A stretch of DNA of 64,000 nt from Polytrichum commune. Taxonomy: Eukaryota > Streptophyta > Polytrichopsida > Polytrichales > Polytrichaceae. Shown here piece by piece: positions 22,300 through 34,394 of this stretch (positions are counted from its first letter, which is position 1; each line of letters starts with the position of its first letter). The notes under the pieces are model-generated. The model did no database searches. It saw only the letters and a program-made list of their open reading frames with translations, and had not been told where the DNA came from. Made by a program: the position numbers and the translations under genes. The stretch covers positions 6,200,001-6,264,000 of the forward strand of contig OX485806.1 of assembly GCA_950295325.1 (NCBI GenBank), in the 5' to 3' direction.

Positions 22300-22816
22300 A
22301 AGGCGGTTCAGGGCCACTTTACACACGAGCCAAGAGCCGTGACCATGAAATTGTGAGAGCCCAAAAGAAAGTGTCTCAAAGGCCATCCTAACACACCTCC
22401 AAAATCATGTTGTGTGGTCGCGGACCCTCAAGTGGAGTGTGAAGTCATATGTTACCGGGCCCTCAACCAAATGCTATTTCAATGAATGTCTATTCATGTG
22501 GGTCCTCACACATGATGAAATAGAATAAATCAACGGTTGTGAGCGTTCGGAGTGCCGTGGTCTCCTAGTTTTGTGTGCGGCCTACCTCCAAGAGGTGGTT
22601 TTTGGAAATAGTCCAAGTGACCATGAAACATTAATCAATCGATGCCATGTAGGAATCCATGTAGACTTTACATCCATCTTGCATTCACATGCTATGTTGG
22701 TCCCTCAAGCGTATTGTGAAGCGAACTTGGACCGGCTCCACCTTTTCCACCAATGAGAGTGCTTGAAGTGTAATGGTCACGGGCTCTCAGTCTCGTTTGT
22801 GAAGTGGCCCTCAGCC
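22300..22816. mobile_element. Possible old inverted-repeat element
   Basis: An imperfect ~45-bp inverted repeat (about 22300-22345 and 22770-22816) shares GGGCCACTT, a CAAACGAG/CACACGAG block and CCGTGACCAT on opposite strands. No target-site duplication was found, so this is a weak call for a decayed MITE. Confidence 0.35.
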
Positions 22817-22829
22817 ATCTGCACCGGGA

Positions 22830-25800
22830 TGCCCAAAATCCGACAGGGAGATGGTCACATAACCAGCCCAATTTGTTAACATAGGCCTTAGAAGGTGAGA
22901 AATTAAAAAAGAAAAAAAAAAGTTTCGGAAGATCAATTATTTGGAATGTGGCCCGATTGTGAGCACTTCCACATGCACATTCAATTTCAGTAGTTGGATT
23001 GAATTGAAAATTGTCTCACCAAGGTGAAGCACAAAGATTGGTAGTTAAAGTATCATAATAAAAAACTGAGATGCAAAAGAGGTGAAAGTGAAGATTCTCT
23101 TTCTCTTTATGTGATAATATGAGTGCAAGTGTGAAGGAATAATTGCATATCTTGATAATCCCTTAATCAATTAGTGCATGCTAGAATTAATTCAGGCTTA
23201 TGTGTTTCAAGGGTATAAGTATAACACTATATCATAGTTTACACCAATTTTAATATGTGCTTTGGGTTTGACCAATCTATATAACAGAGATGCATGATGG
23301 GTCCATTCACGGTTGAGGTACTACTTTTGGGACAAAGGACTTAAGGACTATGTTGCATTGGATCTCGGCGTTTATCATGATTTACTATTATTTGATCAAT
23401 AAATTTTAAATAAATAAGTATGTAGTTCATAGGCTTTATCAAGAAATATATTATTTCTTATTAAATAATCACCAATAATGGATAAATTCCCTATGAAATG
23501 AGTAGATAAGTCGTAAAACTTGTAAAGAGGTCATATGACTTGTTTGGGCCACATCAATGACAATTTTCACTATTCAAGTGTACATCAGAGGTCAATTTTT
23601 TCATGTTTTGCATCCTAGTACCTTGGTGTAAGTGTCATGTGTCCATACATATATTTTTTAATGTCCAACTCTAATACTGAACGTTCTTTTTTCATGTAGC
23701 CATGATTTTGTATATTGTTGGCCATGTTTGGTGCCACATGTAAAGTTATACAATTGGTATGCAATACATTTTTGGTTCTATTGGTACACACTTGAACGAT
23801 GATTATGAGGAAAAAAATTGGGATCGTTTCGATTAATTTTTGTTGTCCTTTTCATTCCTTGATCCTAAGGTGAACAATTTTGACAACACCCATGACTGTC
23901 CTTTAAGAAATCAAAATGATATCTTAGATGACCCTATTCCTTGTAAATTAACTTTTTCGGTGTACTCAATATGGAGTATGAAATGTAGGTATGATCCAAA
24001 ATATGCTCCACAATACAAATCTAAGCACACCAAGTATGTAAAGTTGTCTAAAATAGTCCTTAAACTGTTAGACACCCAAAAGTAGTACCCCAACCGTGAA
24101 TGCCCCCTGATGTCTTATGTAAATTCATCCATTGTGGATGAAGAAGCTTTAGGCACAAAATAAACATGTGTAGGTGAAGGTTGATTCATCGCCACTGAAC
24201 ATAATGTTTACATAGAACACCATGAAGCTCTAATTAATCTAAACGAGAAGGTAGACGAGGTTAATGTGGACACCTCCAGCTCTATGGAATCATCCAGCGG
24301 ATGGATTCCAGCATTAAAAGCTCGAGCATGTTAGCAATTGTGAATCAAGAACAAAGAATTTGAAATTGCTGAAATCGAAGTTGAGGAAGGTGTTGGTCTA
24401 GGCTCCATAATCAAAGATTCTCTACTTTTCAATGTGGTGTTAGAAGGGGAACTCTTGTAACGTTCAATGTTATGTAAGTGGACAATATCATTAGCAAATT
24501 CTATATGGGTCATTTGCCAATGGAAACCAAGTTTAATGCCAATATCGGTTGTGTCATGTCTCTAAAGTAGTCACATGCAAGATAAAATGTTGCTGAATTG
24601 TTCTTTTTATTATGGAATACCCACACTACAAGTTGCTTGGCACCTCACAACCACGTTCCGCCTCCTAATTTGCCCACCTCAGTCACAAAAATCAAGCATG
24701 TCATAGCTCAATGGATAGCACTCATTATGGAGGATGATGGGTGTAGTTTGACTTTTGCAAAGGTAACTAACCCAAATTTCATCAAGGCGACGGCTAAATC
24801 ATCATGTATTACTCACCCACCGAATTAAAACAATTATACTATTGATATGGAGCCAAAAATGGGTGTCCAATTAAGGAAGCTAACTGAAATAGCATCATCC
24901 ACCTTACCTACTCATACATGCATACCAATTCAATCGTTACCACTTCAAGTGAATATGTACTAGATGGTTCAACATGCACTTCACTTGCTATAGATGACAC
25001 TTTGGCCATACTAATATATGTGTACCTAACTTCACTGTTTATGGTATTTAGTGATGCTTGACTAATAGTGTCACACACCCTCTTATGATGCCTATCCTAG
25101 GTTTTATTAATGATCAACAAGGTACACCATTAGTGTAACCACATGACACTTGTCATTTGCATGTTCAAAAATATACTTATGTAAAGCAAAAATTAACATC
25201 CCAAACACCCCAATGTGCTACACTGAATCTCATAATGTCTATATTTTTTCAACTCAAAAAGATACTTATCTTAACAAATAGTATCATGTGGGCAATTAGT
25301 GGACGTGACAATACTAGACCTTGAATTATCATCTAGTTTAGACCCTTGAACGCAAATAGTGTTTGTGACTCTAAATACCATAAAATGTATAGTAGTTGCA
25401 CAAGATCATTCAAAAGTTTATGCAGTCAAAGATTAAAAGATTGAAGCTACCATTGTACGCCGACTTATGTGACATTTTGTACAGACCTCAAGAAGTATGA
25501 ACATCAAATATTACTTCGTCTATGAGATTGGAAATATATTTAACACAATTTATTACAAAGACAAGAAATGAATGTATGCTTCCATGTGATGGCATGCAAT
25601 GACCAAATTTACAAACTACCTTATAAAACTTTGGTCCTTTACAAAAGCCTAGATCTCCATATATTTTCTTCTAAAGATGTGTACTTGAAATGAAAGGATC
25701 TGATTGGTGAATGCGCTAATTATAAATGAGGTCACTATTCACGATTCTAGCTAGAAACAACGATAAGTAACCTTGAGCCCTTTTGTACGAAAAGGCCCTC

Positions 25801-26187
25801 TAAGTTCACTTGCACACAAACCTCCCAATACGAATAATATACTTACTACTTACTATGCAAAACATTATTCAGCTGCTATCATTAGCCATTCCATTCTATT
25901 CATATTCAATATTAACGTTTTACTTGAATCTACTTATTGTAAAGTATAATTCTAACACCTTTACATGACATATTCCCAGTCCCACCCAACCTGGTCACTC
26001 GACAGAATAATGTTATATGAACAACATGTCAATTCCAAATCATCTTACTTGTTAATTATTAGCTTCAAGGAACTTGGAAGGGAAGGGATGTGCCAACCTT
26101 TTACCCTTCACTTGGCCCACCTTCTCTTCTTGCAGGTGTTGACAAGTGCAAGTGCACCGATTACCAAAGTCTTTGGTGCCTTCATGT
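22830..26187. other. No clear gene
   Basis: AT-rich DNA. Frames at 23840-24085 and 24598-24828 look weakly protein-like but match no family I recognise. They may be fragments of an old retroelement. Confidence 0.35.
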
Positions 26188-26233
26188 CTGCAACTAATGA
26201 ATATTACGTCCGTTTAATATTCATTAGTTGCAG
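26188..26233. other. Perfect 19-bp hairpin
   Basis: CTGCAACTAATGAATATTA (26188-26206) is followed by an 8-base loop and then its exact reverse complement (26215-26233). Such a perfect stem is either the ends of a tiny palindromic insertion or a short RNA hairpin. The stem is on the short side for a plant microRNA precursor. Confidence 0.6.
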
Positions 26234-26439
26234 TGTTGCATATTGGAATGTGCTCAATTTACAAACAAAGTATATGCTGGCAACAATAGGAAGGTGTAGG
26301 TTGATAACATCCAACGCCAAGTTATGCCTACCCATTTCTTCAACTTTGTCTCCTCCCCCCATTCATTTTCCTGCTTGGCTGGCAACAATTCTTCAGCTGG
26401 GTTGCATTTATGCAAAAGAAAAACCTTTTAGCATCAACG

Positions 26440-26648
26440 ACACATAAGGTTGATGAATTTAAAGACTGGATTCTTTGTTGTCTCCAGCCCCATTCCTTGC
26501 ACCGTCTCTTGAAATCCCTTCCCACATAGTAATGTTCTGTCTTCCTAATTTCATCTTGGTCTCCTTCAGATCCTCCTGTTTCTCGTCTCTCAGCTGGCAA
26601 CAATTCCACTGCTATGCATGATATGCCAGATTTCTTTTCAGCAAACAA
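26440..26648 (-). pseudogene. Broken partial extra copy of gene B
   Basis: Minus-strand sequence near 26560-26455 repeats the 3' end of the adjacent gene B': it reads WEGISRDGARNG where B' reads WEGIPRDGAKNG, then hits a TAA. The preceding part is scrambled relative to B' and carries frameshifts. It lies directly downstream of B', so it is a degenerate tandem duplicate of its C-terminal end. Confidence 0.65.
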
Positions 26649-26651
26649 CTC

Positions 26652-27002
26652 CTACCGCCAATGAAAGATGCTTTTGAGTAATTTGAACACCGGGTTGTCA
26701 GTTGTCGACCCGTTCTTTGCACCATCTCTAGGAATCCCTTCCCACACCACTTTGCCGTCCTCTTTCTTGATTATAATCTCTTCATAATCAGCAGCATCGT
26801 CGGAGGAAAAACTCGGATCGACTTTCGTGCCGTCCGGCAGTATAATTAGGATGTACTCACGATATGTGGCAGTTGGGTTGACTGCGAGGACATACGTGCC
26901 TTTTAGAGCTGAGAGTTCAGCAGTGTCTGAGTAAACACCTGCGCTCCCTTCTTGCACTTTGACATCGACGTCCAGGGTATTTCTCAACGTGACCTTCCCC
27001 AT
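26652..27002 (-). CDS. Gene B': small beta-rich protein, moss-type family
   Basis: An intact 116-codon frame starts at ATG 27002, with an in-frame stop just upstream. The protein begins MGKVTLRNTLDVDVKVQEG, then has a central TYREYILIILPDGTKVDP block and WEGIPRDG, ending in a basic amphipathic tail. It has no signal peptide or membrane segment. Its paralogue at 56701-57027 shares the layout and the TYREYILI-LPD core. I associate this arrangement with a small conserved moss domain of unknown function (possibly DUF7748) but cannot confirm it. It lies downstream of a remnant of gene A', as B does of A. Confidence 0.72.
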   Translation of the reverse strand: MGKVTLRNTLDVDVKVQEGSAGVYSDTAELSALKGTYVLAVNPTATYREYILIILPDGTKVDPSFSSDDAADYEEIIIKKEDGKVVWEGIPRDGAKNGSTTDNPVFKLLKSIFHWR

Positions 27003-27661
27003 TTTTCAATGAAGTAATTAAACCGGAAGTATTCTCCGATTCTTGATTGACAGGGACCTACAAAATCAAAGGAATCAACAAAGGGACATACAAATCAATA
27101 ACCTAAATTGCATTTGCAGTAAGATATGTGGGCCTTATGTGGAAACTCCTCTTAATTCAAAAACTTATATTTGAGTGGTATGTCACAGGCCTTATTTGAA
27201 CACTCTGCTTAATTGAAGACCTTTATTTGACTAGTCTATGGCAAGGCTTGTAGTCAGGGAAGGACATATGGACTATAGATACCATTCTAGGCTCGATTGT
27301 TAACACAATTGTGAAGGCCTGGGTGATCAATTGAGGAGAAAGAGATTCTTGAACACTCTGACGACCCATAACTTTTGCATCTCTACTCCGGGCGCTGAAA
27401 CTTGAAATGGCAATCTAGGTGGTTCACAATTGCTAACTGAACTGAATGAGACAATTCTCGATCCAACAGCCAAAATTGTTCTGTGGTGTCAATAGTTCCA
27501 CAATAGGGCCACAGACCTCAACAAGAATAATAAGCTAGTTTGTGCACAGAACAGCCAGCTATTCGAACAATAGCATGTCAACAAATCGAAGCTGGTGACT
27601 GGAAATTTTGTTGTTCATCGTGCGGCCAAAGGTAATACAAAATTAAGTACACATGCCATAC

Positions 27662-27790
27662 CTTGAGTGTTTGCTCCTCTGAATGGAATCAAAAGTTAGG
27701 GCCAACTTGCACAAGTTTCTGGCAATATGGGGACTCCACAGGTTGCACTGAAGAACTCTACCAAATCAAGCAAAATAAGGCTGAGCCACT
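27662..27790 (-). pseudogene. Remnant of gene A' (coiled-coil membrane protein)
   Basis: Minus-strand sequence encodes LVEFFSATCGV (around 27770-27735) and HSEEQTLK followed by a GTATGG splice donor at 27661. The intact gene A at 57731-58963 has LVGFFSVFQGV and HSEEQSLK followed by GTATGT at the same relative position. The sequence between the two blocks is shortened and contains a stop, so the copy is dead. It lies upstream of B', mirroring the A-B order. Confidence 0.7.
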
Positions 27791-28032
27791 CGCTTCTCAA
27801 TTATGTCTCAAATATCAAGAGCCCCCCCTTCCAGTTTATTTCGCAGTCCAATTTTGAGCTCTTGCTGAAGAAACCCTGCTAAACCTTGGGCATCTAAAGT
27901 CACAACGATCTCCTTGATGTCATTAGACGTTCCTCGCGCGTACTGAAATCGTCCACAAAACCTCTAATTCTTCCCCAACTGCCTCTTACATCACCTTATA
28001 TACTCTTTCTTTCTGATGCACGTTCTCCACGG

Positions 28033-29255
28033 CGGACATTAAGTTCGCCCCTACGAACTATGGGGGTGTCAGATCCGGGCGGGGGGCAGCCTCCAGGGGA
28101 ATTTTTGAACCCGACCGAAAACTGCTGCCCGCCCCACCCAACTTCGAAAAAAATGTTGCCCTTGCATTCTTGAAGGCCGCTTGCCTACAAATCCCATATT
28201 GAGAGTGCACTTTGCCTTCAAGGTCTAAAATCCAATATATATGTGCACTTCCAATTAGTAAACAAGCAATTCATTGGGATTTCATTCTGGAAATGAAACC
28301 ATCAATGAAGCATGTAATTAACTTGGAGGTCAAATGAAATTACAAAATCCTCATTAACATTGAGGTTATAATTTTTACGACTTACCATTTGAAATTGTCT
28401 TTTGTCATTCTAAAATGACACTTAAATTTAGTGTGCTGATTTAGTATGTATATTTTATAATATTTTAGTAACGCTGCCTACTTTCACAAGCATTCATACA
28501 CATGTAATTAATTAGTTAATTAATTTAATTACTGAAATGAATGACTGGAATTAATTAGTTAATTCATTTAATTACTGAAATGAATGACTGGAATGAATTA
28601 ATTAATGGAATGAATTGGTTCATTTAATTACTGGAATTAATTATATTTAATTCCATTAATTAAAATTTATAATTAATTAGTCTTACTTAATTTGGTAAGC
28701 ATGCTTTTCTGATTTATTTGGGCTTAACTAGGATTAATCCAAAATTAATTAGACTTAATGACATTAAATCACACTTAATTGGTTTGAATGTGTATGAATA
28801 CTTGTGAAAGTAGGCGGTGTTACTAAAATATTATAAAGTATACATACTAAATCAACACACTAAATTTAAGTGTCATTTTAGAATGACAAAAGACAATTTC
28901 AAATGGTAAGTCGTAAAAATTATAACCTCAATGTTAATGAGGATTTTGTAAATTTATTTGACCTCCAAGTTAATTACGTGCTTCATTGATGGTTTCATTT
29001 CCGGAATGAAATCCCAATGAATTGCTTATTTACTAATTGGAAGTGCACATATATATTGGATTTTAGACCTTGAAGGCGAAGTGCACTCAATATGGGATTT
29101 GTAGTCAAGTGGCCTTCAAGAATGCAAGGGCAATATTTTTTTCGAAGTTGGGCGGGGCGGGCAGTAGTTTTCGGTCGGGTTCAGAAATTTTCCTGGAGGC
29201 TGCCCCGCCCGGATCTGACACCCCTGAAAGTTCGTATGGAGGAACTTAATGTCCG
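28033..29255. mobile_element. Foldback element with ~470-bp inverted arms (Mutator-like, family 1)
   Basis: The left arm (28033-28504) and right arm (28787-29255) are long near-identical inverted copies, from CGGACATTAAGTTC at the tips to ACTTTCACAAGCATTCATAC at the inner ends. The ~280-bp centre is an AT-rich set of TTAATTAA and GAATGACTGG repeats. The tips share about 50 bp with the 9-bp-duplicating element at 61939-63748, which suggests a Mutator-type origin. No target duplication is left here, so the insertion is old or rearranged. A frame at 29092-29313 is only arm sequence. Confidence 0.85.
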
Positions 29256-31516
29256 AACTATAATGGAGGAACCCACAAGCCTGCTCTTCCAGGAAGAGGG
29301 GGGACACATTTAGACGTGCCCATCAAGGAGAGTCTTACTAAAAATTTATATTATATTCCCGTGGAAGTGCATTGTGGACTACGCAAGGTACCTGTTTCAT
29401 CATTTCATGGAAGTGATGCCCCGGTCTTAGGGTAGCAATGATGGGTGCGTGTACACGATGTCATTATTCTATACTGAAAAGACTTGCCTCCCACTTGCAC
29501 TTTCTACTGTGCCCTTGTTTGACTCTCCGAAAAATACACATATATGTATGTCTATATATAGAAATGCACCGGCGTTGGTAAAAAATTTCAGCCGTATGAA
29601 TATTATGACTTATTGCGAATAGTGTCGGTATTTTCAGTATGTGGTGTTGTTTTGAATACTATTTGTCGGGACGAACAATGGTACTTGTGAATCATGCAAG
29701 GAATACAACTCCACCCAAATGTCCCAAATGTCAACCTGTATGTATGGAAAGTAACTTAACATTCTTACTTTGTTTAAGGGATGCCTGGAAGGTAGGGCTG
29801 GGGTAAACCGACTTGTACATTGGTTCAAGGGTTTAGGCATCCAACAAGGAACGAACGAGTGCATGGGTTGGTTCGCCCAAATCTGGAAGGTAGGAAGTAC
29901 GCCTACCCTGTCACTTAAAGAGAAACTATATCTTCATTGTGATTGTCTAGAAATTTTGCATCTCAACTCTAATTCCAAAAATTGAAATGACAATCCATAG
30001 GATTTGGCAATTGTTAACTAGATGAGAAACTTCTCAATATAATCTAATAGTCATACTTGCTTGTGGAGTTGGAAGTGCCCACAATATATAGGACCACATA
30101 CCTTATGTGTTGTTCTAAAATGATGTATTATGGAACAAAGATCCTCCCAATTGTGTTAACAAAGGAGCCTCGAATGGTGTCTATATTATGAGCATATAGT
30201 CCAATCTCATTGGTGCACATGTCTTTTTGGGTTAGTCACATGCTATATACTTTTGTAAACCACATGTTGTCATGGGTTAAGTAAATATGGGATATTTATC
30301 TAAATTCCATGAAGAAATTTCACCTTGTTAGTAGATAAAATGGTACTTTGAGGCATTTGTAAACACCTATGGGTATATATAATCTACACCACGAGTTTAT
30401 TTTACAGACTCTACTTTGTTTGTAAATTGTACCATTTATCATAATATTGGAATTTTGACATAAATTGATGTTAATCCATATCAAAATGACAACAATATAT
30501 TAATGGTATGTGCAAATCAAATTGAATGGTACCTAGTTGTAGCACTACCTTGAAACTCTAAGCATCCACCCCAAGCTTGCCAAAATCTAAATTTGATGCA
30601 ACTTCTCATAGAATCCAAAGACATTTGTTGAACCTCACAAAAATTCTTTGTTCCTCCAAATATAAAAAACCATAATTTATTTATAAAATAGATATTAACT
30701 ATGTTTTTCACCTACCTTATTTTAATTATAATATTGTATGGGTCATTTCATTCAAGCTATAGTGTTTCCAAAATTTGTAGAATTGTTTTTGCTCTCTTGA
30801 ATTAAAAGTACACAAGACTTTTTCTCACATGGTTCAATGAAATTTTGACATTAATCTCCATGTGTGGCAAGTGGACATCAAGTCATGGGGTCCATGTTGG
30901 TTGGAGTGAGTGTATGATTCATATATGGTCCAAGTACGAACCATGTGGGACACATTAGAGAATAATGTGACTTGGTACTGCTATGTGAGTACTTGACAAG
31001 AAATGTGTTATACCAACGGCTTATCCCTAAGCAGTTGTGTAAGCTAAAACAATGGTTTCTACTAGTAAATAACAATATTATAAATAAATAAAAATATTCC
31101 TCTCTTATTAATGTTAAATATTATTCATATTATATACTTGTATTACTAATTTCTATATTATATTTGGTAACGTTTAGATTAGGGTTAACTAATTAAGTTG
31201 TGGTAACGTAGACCCATGATGGATCTTGGAGGTTGCTATGAGCCCAATGATGTGTCCACATTTGAATTTAACTTTAGGAATATTAAATCTTAGAGTTTGC
31301 AATTGTTTTGAGTTAGTTGGAAAGAGAAAAAGGATTAAAATTCCTAAGCTTAGATAGAATTGTGTTGAGTAGCAAAACTAGGAAAAAATAGAGAAAAACA
31401 ACCAAAAGAAAATAGTTAGAACAAAACAACCTAGGAGCCAACTCATGTCGTAAGGGAAAAAAGTAAAAAAGAATTTGAATTGTGTTAGTTAGAGGCCAAG
31501 GGAGCTAGTGGCTAAG
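29256..31516. other. No clear gene
   Basis: AT-rich DNA between the foldback and Harbinger elements. Only short frames without recognisable domains are present. The left part (29760-29910) is somewhat GC-richer but not identifiable. Confidence 0.4.
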
Positions 31517-31799
31517 TAAGAGCATCATCAACCCACCGCAGAAAAAGACGCAGGTCCGTTACTTTTTTCTGTGGTGGGGCTCCTAACAGGAATTTGGCCG
31601 TTCCAACGTAGGAACGGCACCTCGCTTCGCGGTCCTGGCCACGCCAAAGCGGCTGTCTTGGCCGTCACTTCTATCATTCCACCTGCGCCCGCTACCTTGG
31701 CCCAGGAAGAGTAGTCAACGCGACCACGATGGCAATGATGGAGATTTCAAAGGGAAAAAAGGTCGGAATTTTTCGTCGTCAGAGGAGCGGCAGCTGTGT

Positions 31800-32616
31800 C
31801 GTTTTTTTCTACACGTTTCGCAGGATCCGATTGCAAGCAACGGGCAACGCACTGGAGCGTTTTGGGAAAGCATTACCAGGAGCACAAGCCAACGGGGAAG
31901 GAGGATAGGCCATCGAGGAGCTTGGAAATGAAATGGGGGTGATTAAACACGATGTTGCCAAGTTTGTAGGTGTGTATTCGCAGGTTTTGAAATTGCAAGA
32001 GAGCTGGACATCCCTAGAAGACGTGCTCCAACGAGCGCTCGAGCTCTACCGCGTGAAGCACCCTAAGCAACAAGGTTTTCTGTACATTCTTTGTTGGACG
32101 ATCCTCAAAGACGTGCCGAGGTAGTTTGATTATGCCGCTGAGCTCCGAGCACGACAACAAGTGAAGACGCCACCGCCCCAGCCGATGAAGCACAGGCGAG
32201 AGGGTGGCGACGTTGCATTGACGGAGGGTGAAGAAGATGAGGGTGTTGGTTTAGGGATCGAGGTCATCTCCGCGTCGAAGCGGCTGCAGCGACCGACCGG
32301 CACCAAAGCCGCGAAGGACGACCTCCATCGAGCAAAAGTCAAAGAGGGGACCATGCGCGCTCAAGCAAAGGCGACGACTGACATGGCCGCGGTGAGTGCC
32401 GAGAAGGCAGCCGTCATGCGAGATCAAGCGGCCTTACATCTATTTTCTATTCCCGATGATTTAATATTGAATGAGATGGCGCGCAAGTATGTACAGTTGT
32501 GGCGCGAGGAGGAGCTCGCCAAAATCAAACGACGAATGGAGATCGCGAAAGGGCAACATTGTCGAAGGAGGCGACATTGTCGAGGGAGGCGACGACAAAC
32601 GAATTTTTTCTCGTAG
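31800..32616 (+). pseudogene. PIF/Harbinger ORF2 (Myb/SANT-like, NAM-associated C-terminus)
   Basis: The readable part starts near ATG 31933 and matches the Harbinger ORF2 class: VIKHDVAKFVGVYSQV, ALELYRVKHPKQQ and CWTILKDVPR, then a basic linker and the block KRLQRPTGTKAAKDDL typical of NAM-associated domains. ORF2 proteins help the transposase enter the nucleus and bind the ends. A TAG at 32122-32124 interrupts the frame where the family has Trp, after which the same frame continues to 32616. Upstream the SANT part (VSQDPIASN, then EHKPTGKEDRPSRSLEMKW) lies in other frames, including a one-base slip in a G run near 31936. Confidence 0.8.
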
Positions 32617-33156
32617 CCGCAATGCCAGGAAGAACGGCGACACCAATGTTTGACGTTGGAAGTCAACAATCGGTTGCACCTTTGATCAATGGAACCTCCC
32701 CTGCACTCCCTTACCAGTTTTTTCTGTCAAACTCATGGGGTGCTGTGGGCTTCGGAACTAGAGTCGTTGTAGATGAAGCTGACGGTGATCCGGCAATGTC
32801 AAATTTCGACGACTAGTTCATAAACTTTTGAGGATGTCCATTTCGTATGCATTTTTCACTTTGTTTCCTCTTGAGATCTGTAGTTTTCATCTTCTCAGAT
32901 GTCGTTAATGCTGAGGTTTAGGGTTAATAAAGTTTGGAAAGATTCTTGAACATCGATGTGGTGTTATTGCCGAAATCCGGTTTAGCATGTTCGAATTTCG
33001 CGCTCTTACGCTGTAATGCTTCGAACTATCATTTTTTTTGTGAGTGCCGAGTGTGGCATCTGGGTGAATGTTGGGTCCTGTGACTGATCGAGTCCTTGGG
33101 CATTGCACATGCTTTGGTAGCTTCTAGAATAATTTGGGTTAATAAAGTTTGAATTC

Positions 33157-33353
33157 GTGATAACCGACCAAGGATTGTTCGGAGACATCGAGATAAATGT
33201 GCAGAATGAGCAGAATAGTGGTACAGGAAGGCGGAGCAGTTTCCTTGGAAGAGTTGTTGTTCCTATAAGCAACATGCCTTCTAAACCAGAAGCCGTGAGA
33301 TGGTATCCACTGCAGAAACGAGGTTTTTTTTCTCACATCAAAGGTGACCTAGG
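33157..33353 (+). pseudogene. Captured exon of an MCTP/QUIRKY-type C2 domain
   Basis: An open stretch encodes INVQNEQ, then GRRSSFLGRVVVPIS, RWYPLQKRG and SHIKGDLG, ending at a consensus GTGAGT donor at 33354. This fits the first C2 domain of plant MCTP proteins, where FLGRV, YFPLEKR and WIRGE-GLK occupy the same positions. MCTPs tether ER to plasma membrane at plasmodesmata. Only this exon-sized piece is recognisable, so it is a gene fragment carried inside the transposon. Possible further exons near 33722-33890 and 33860-34000 are open but unassigned. Confidence 0.65.
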
Positions 33354-34394
33354 GTGAGTTCACTCCCTATTTCTGCTTAAAATGTTCTATTTTGCGAGTG
33401 GGACTAGGATCACGAGTTGGACGGGAGTGACTTCGGGTTCGGAGTTGTCCACAAATTCCTCAATCCAGTACTTCAATAGTTTGGATTTTTTTGTGGGTCC
33501 ATTGATAATCTACGTAGTTTGTCTTGGTTCATCAACTTGGAGTTACTTCCTAGGGACGTGATTATTCAACTGAGTTGTGGCATCTGTTGTACTCTGTTCT
33601 GCCACTGATGGAGTGTTAAAATTTTGGACTATGATTATTGATTTGGGTTTGAGTGTTGTCAGTTGTACATCATATTGCTTGCTTACACATCTCTTTGTGC
33701 ATGCTTAAAATTTGGTTGCAGGTGGACCAATCCACCAAAGTCAAGGTCGACAAAAAGATCTGAGGTATACAAGAAACTCACCTCGAGAAGATTTCATCCA
33801 TGGATTTGGGCCTTGATTCTGTTTCAGACGTTGTCATTGAAAGAATGTAATGTGCAGGTTCATCTGGACAAGAAGACCTCATACAATCCCTGACGCTGTT
33901 GCGGAAGAAGTTGGTGGCAGCAAAGGCGGACCAAGAGGCCAAGAAAAAGAAGTTGGTTCTCCTTGGGCCTCTTTCAGCTCAACTTTCAGCAGTGTTTAGA
34001 TGATGCATGTAGTGTTTAGAAACATAAATTACTTGGCACATATAAGATTCACAAGAGATAAAATTCTTTGGGCACTAGAAGGGGCATATTTTCGAGAGGA
34101 AATCAGTTATGATAAGTCCTTGAGTCACTTGATCAGTAAGTTATCACATGATCTGAGAGGAATCATTTAGATAGGAAGGAACCATATGAGAAAATCATGG
34201 CTTTGTTCAATAAAAAAATTGAGACTTGTAAAAGATTTTGATGTTGATATGGGTTTTAGGAGTGCTCTGGAGGCACCATGGCTACCAGTAATGAAGCAAG
34301 AGTAAGGCAATTAACGGTACAGCAAGAGTTCTCAAACTGGCAGTAGCATAGTAGAATTTAAGTAAATTAAAGTGAATGCAATGAAGTACAATGC

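Noticed and set aside
32424-32679. Two minus-strand frames opposite ORF2
   Set aside because: They are antisense shadows of the Harbinger ORF2 and its 3' flank.
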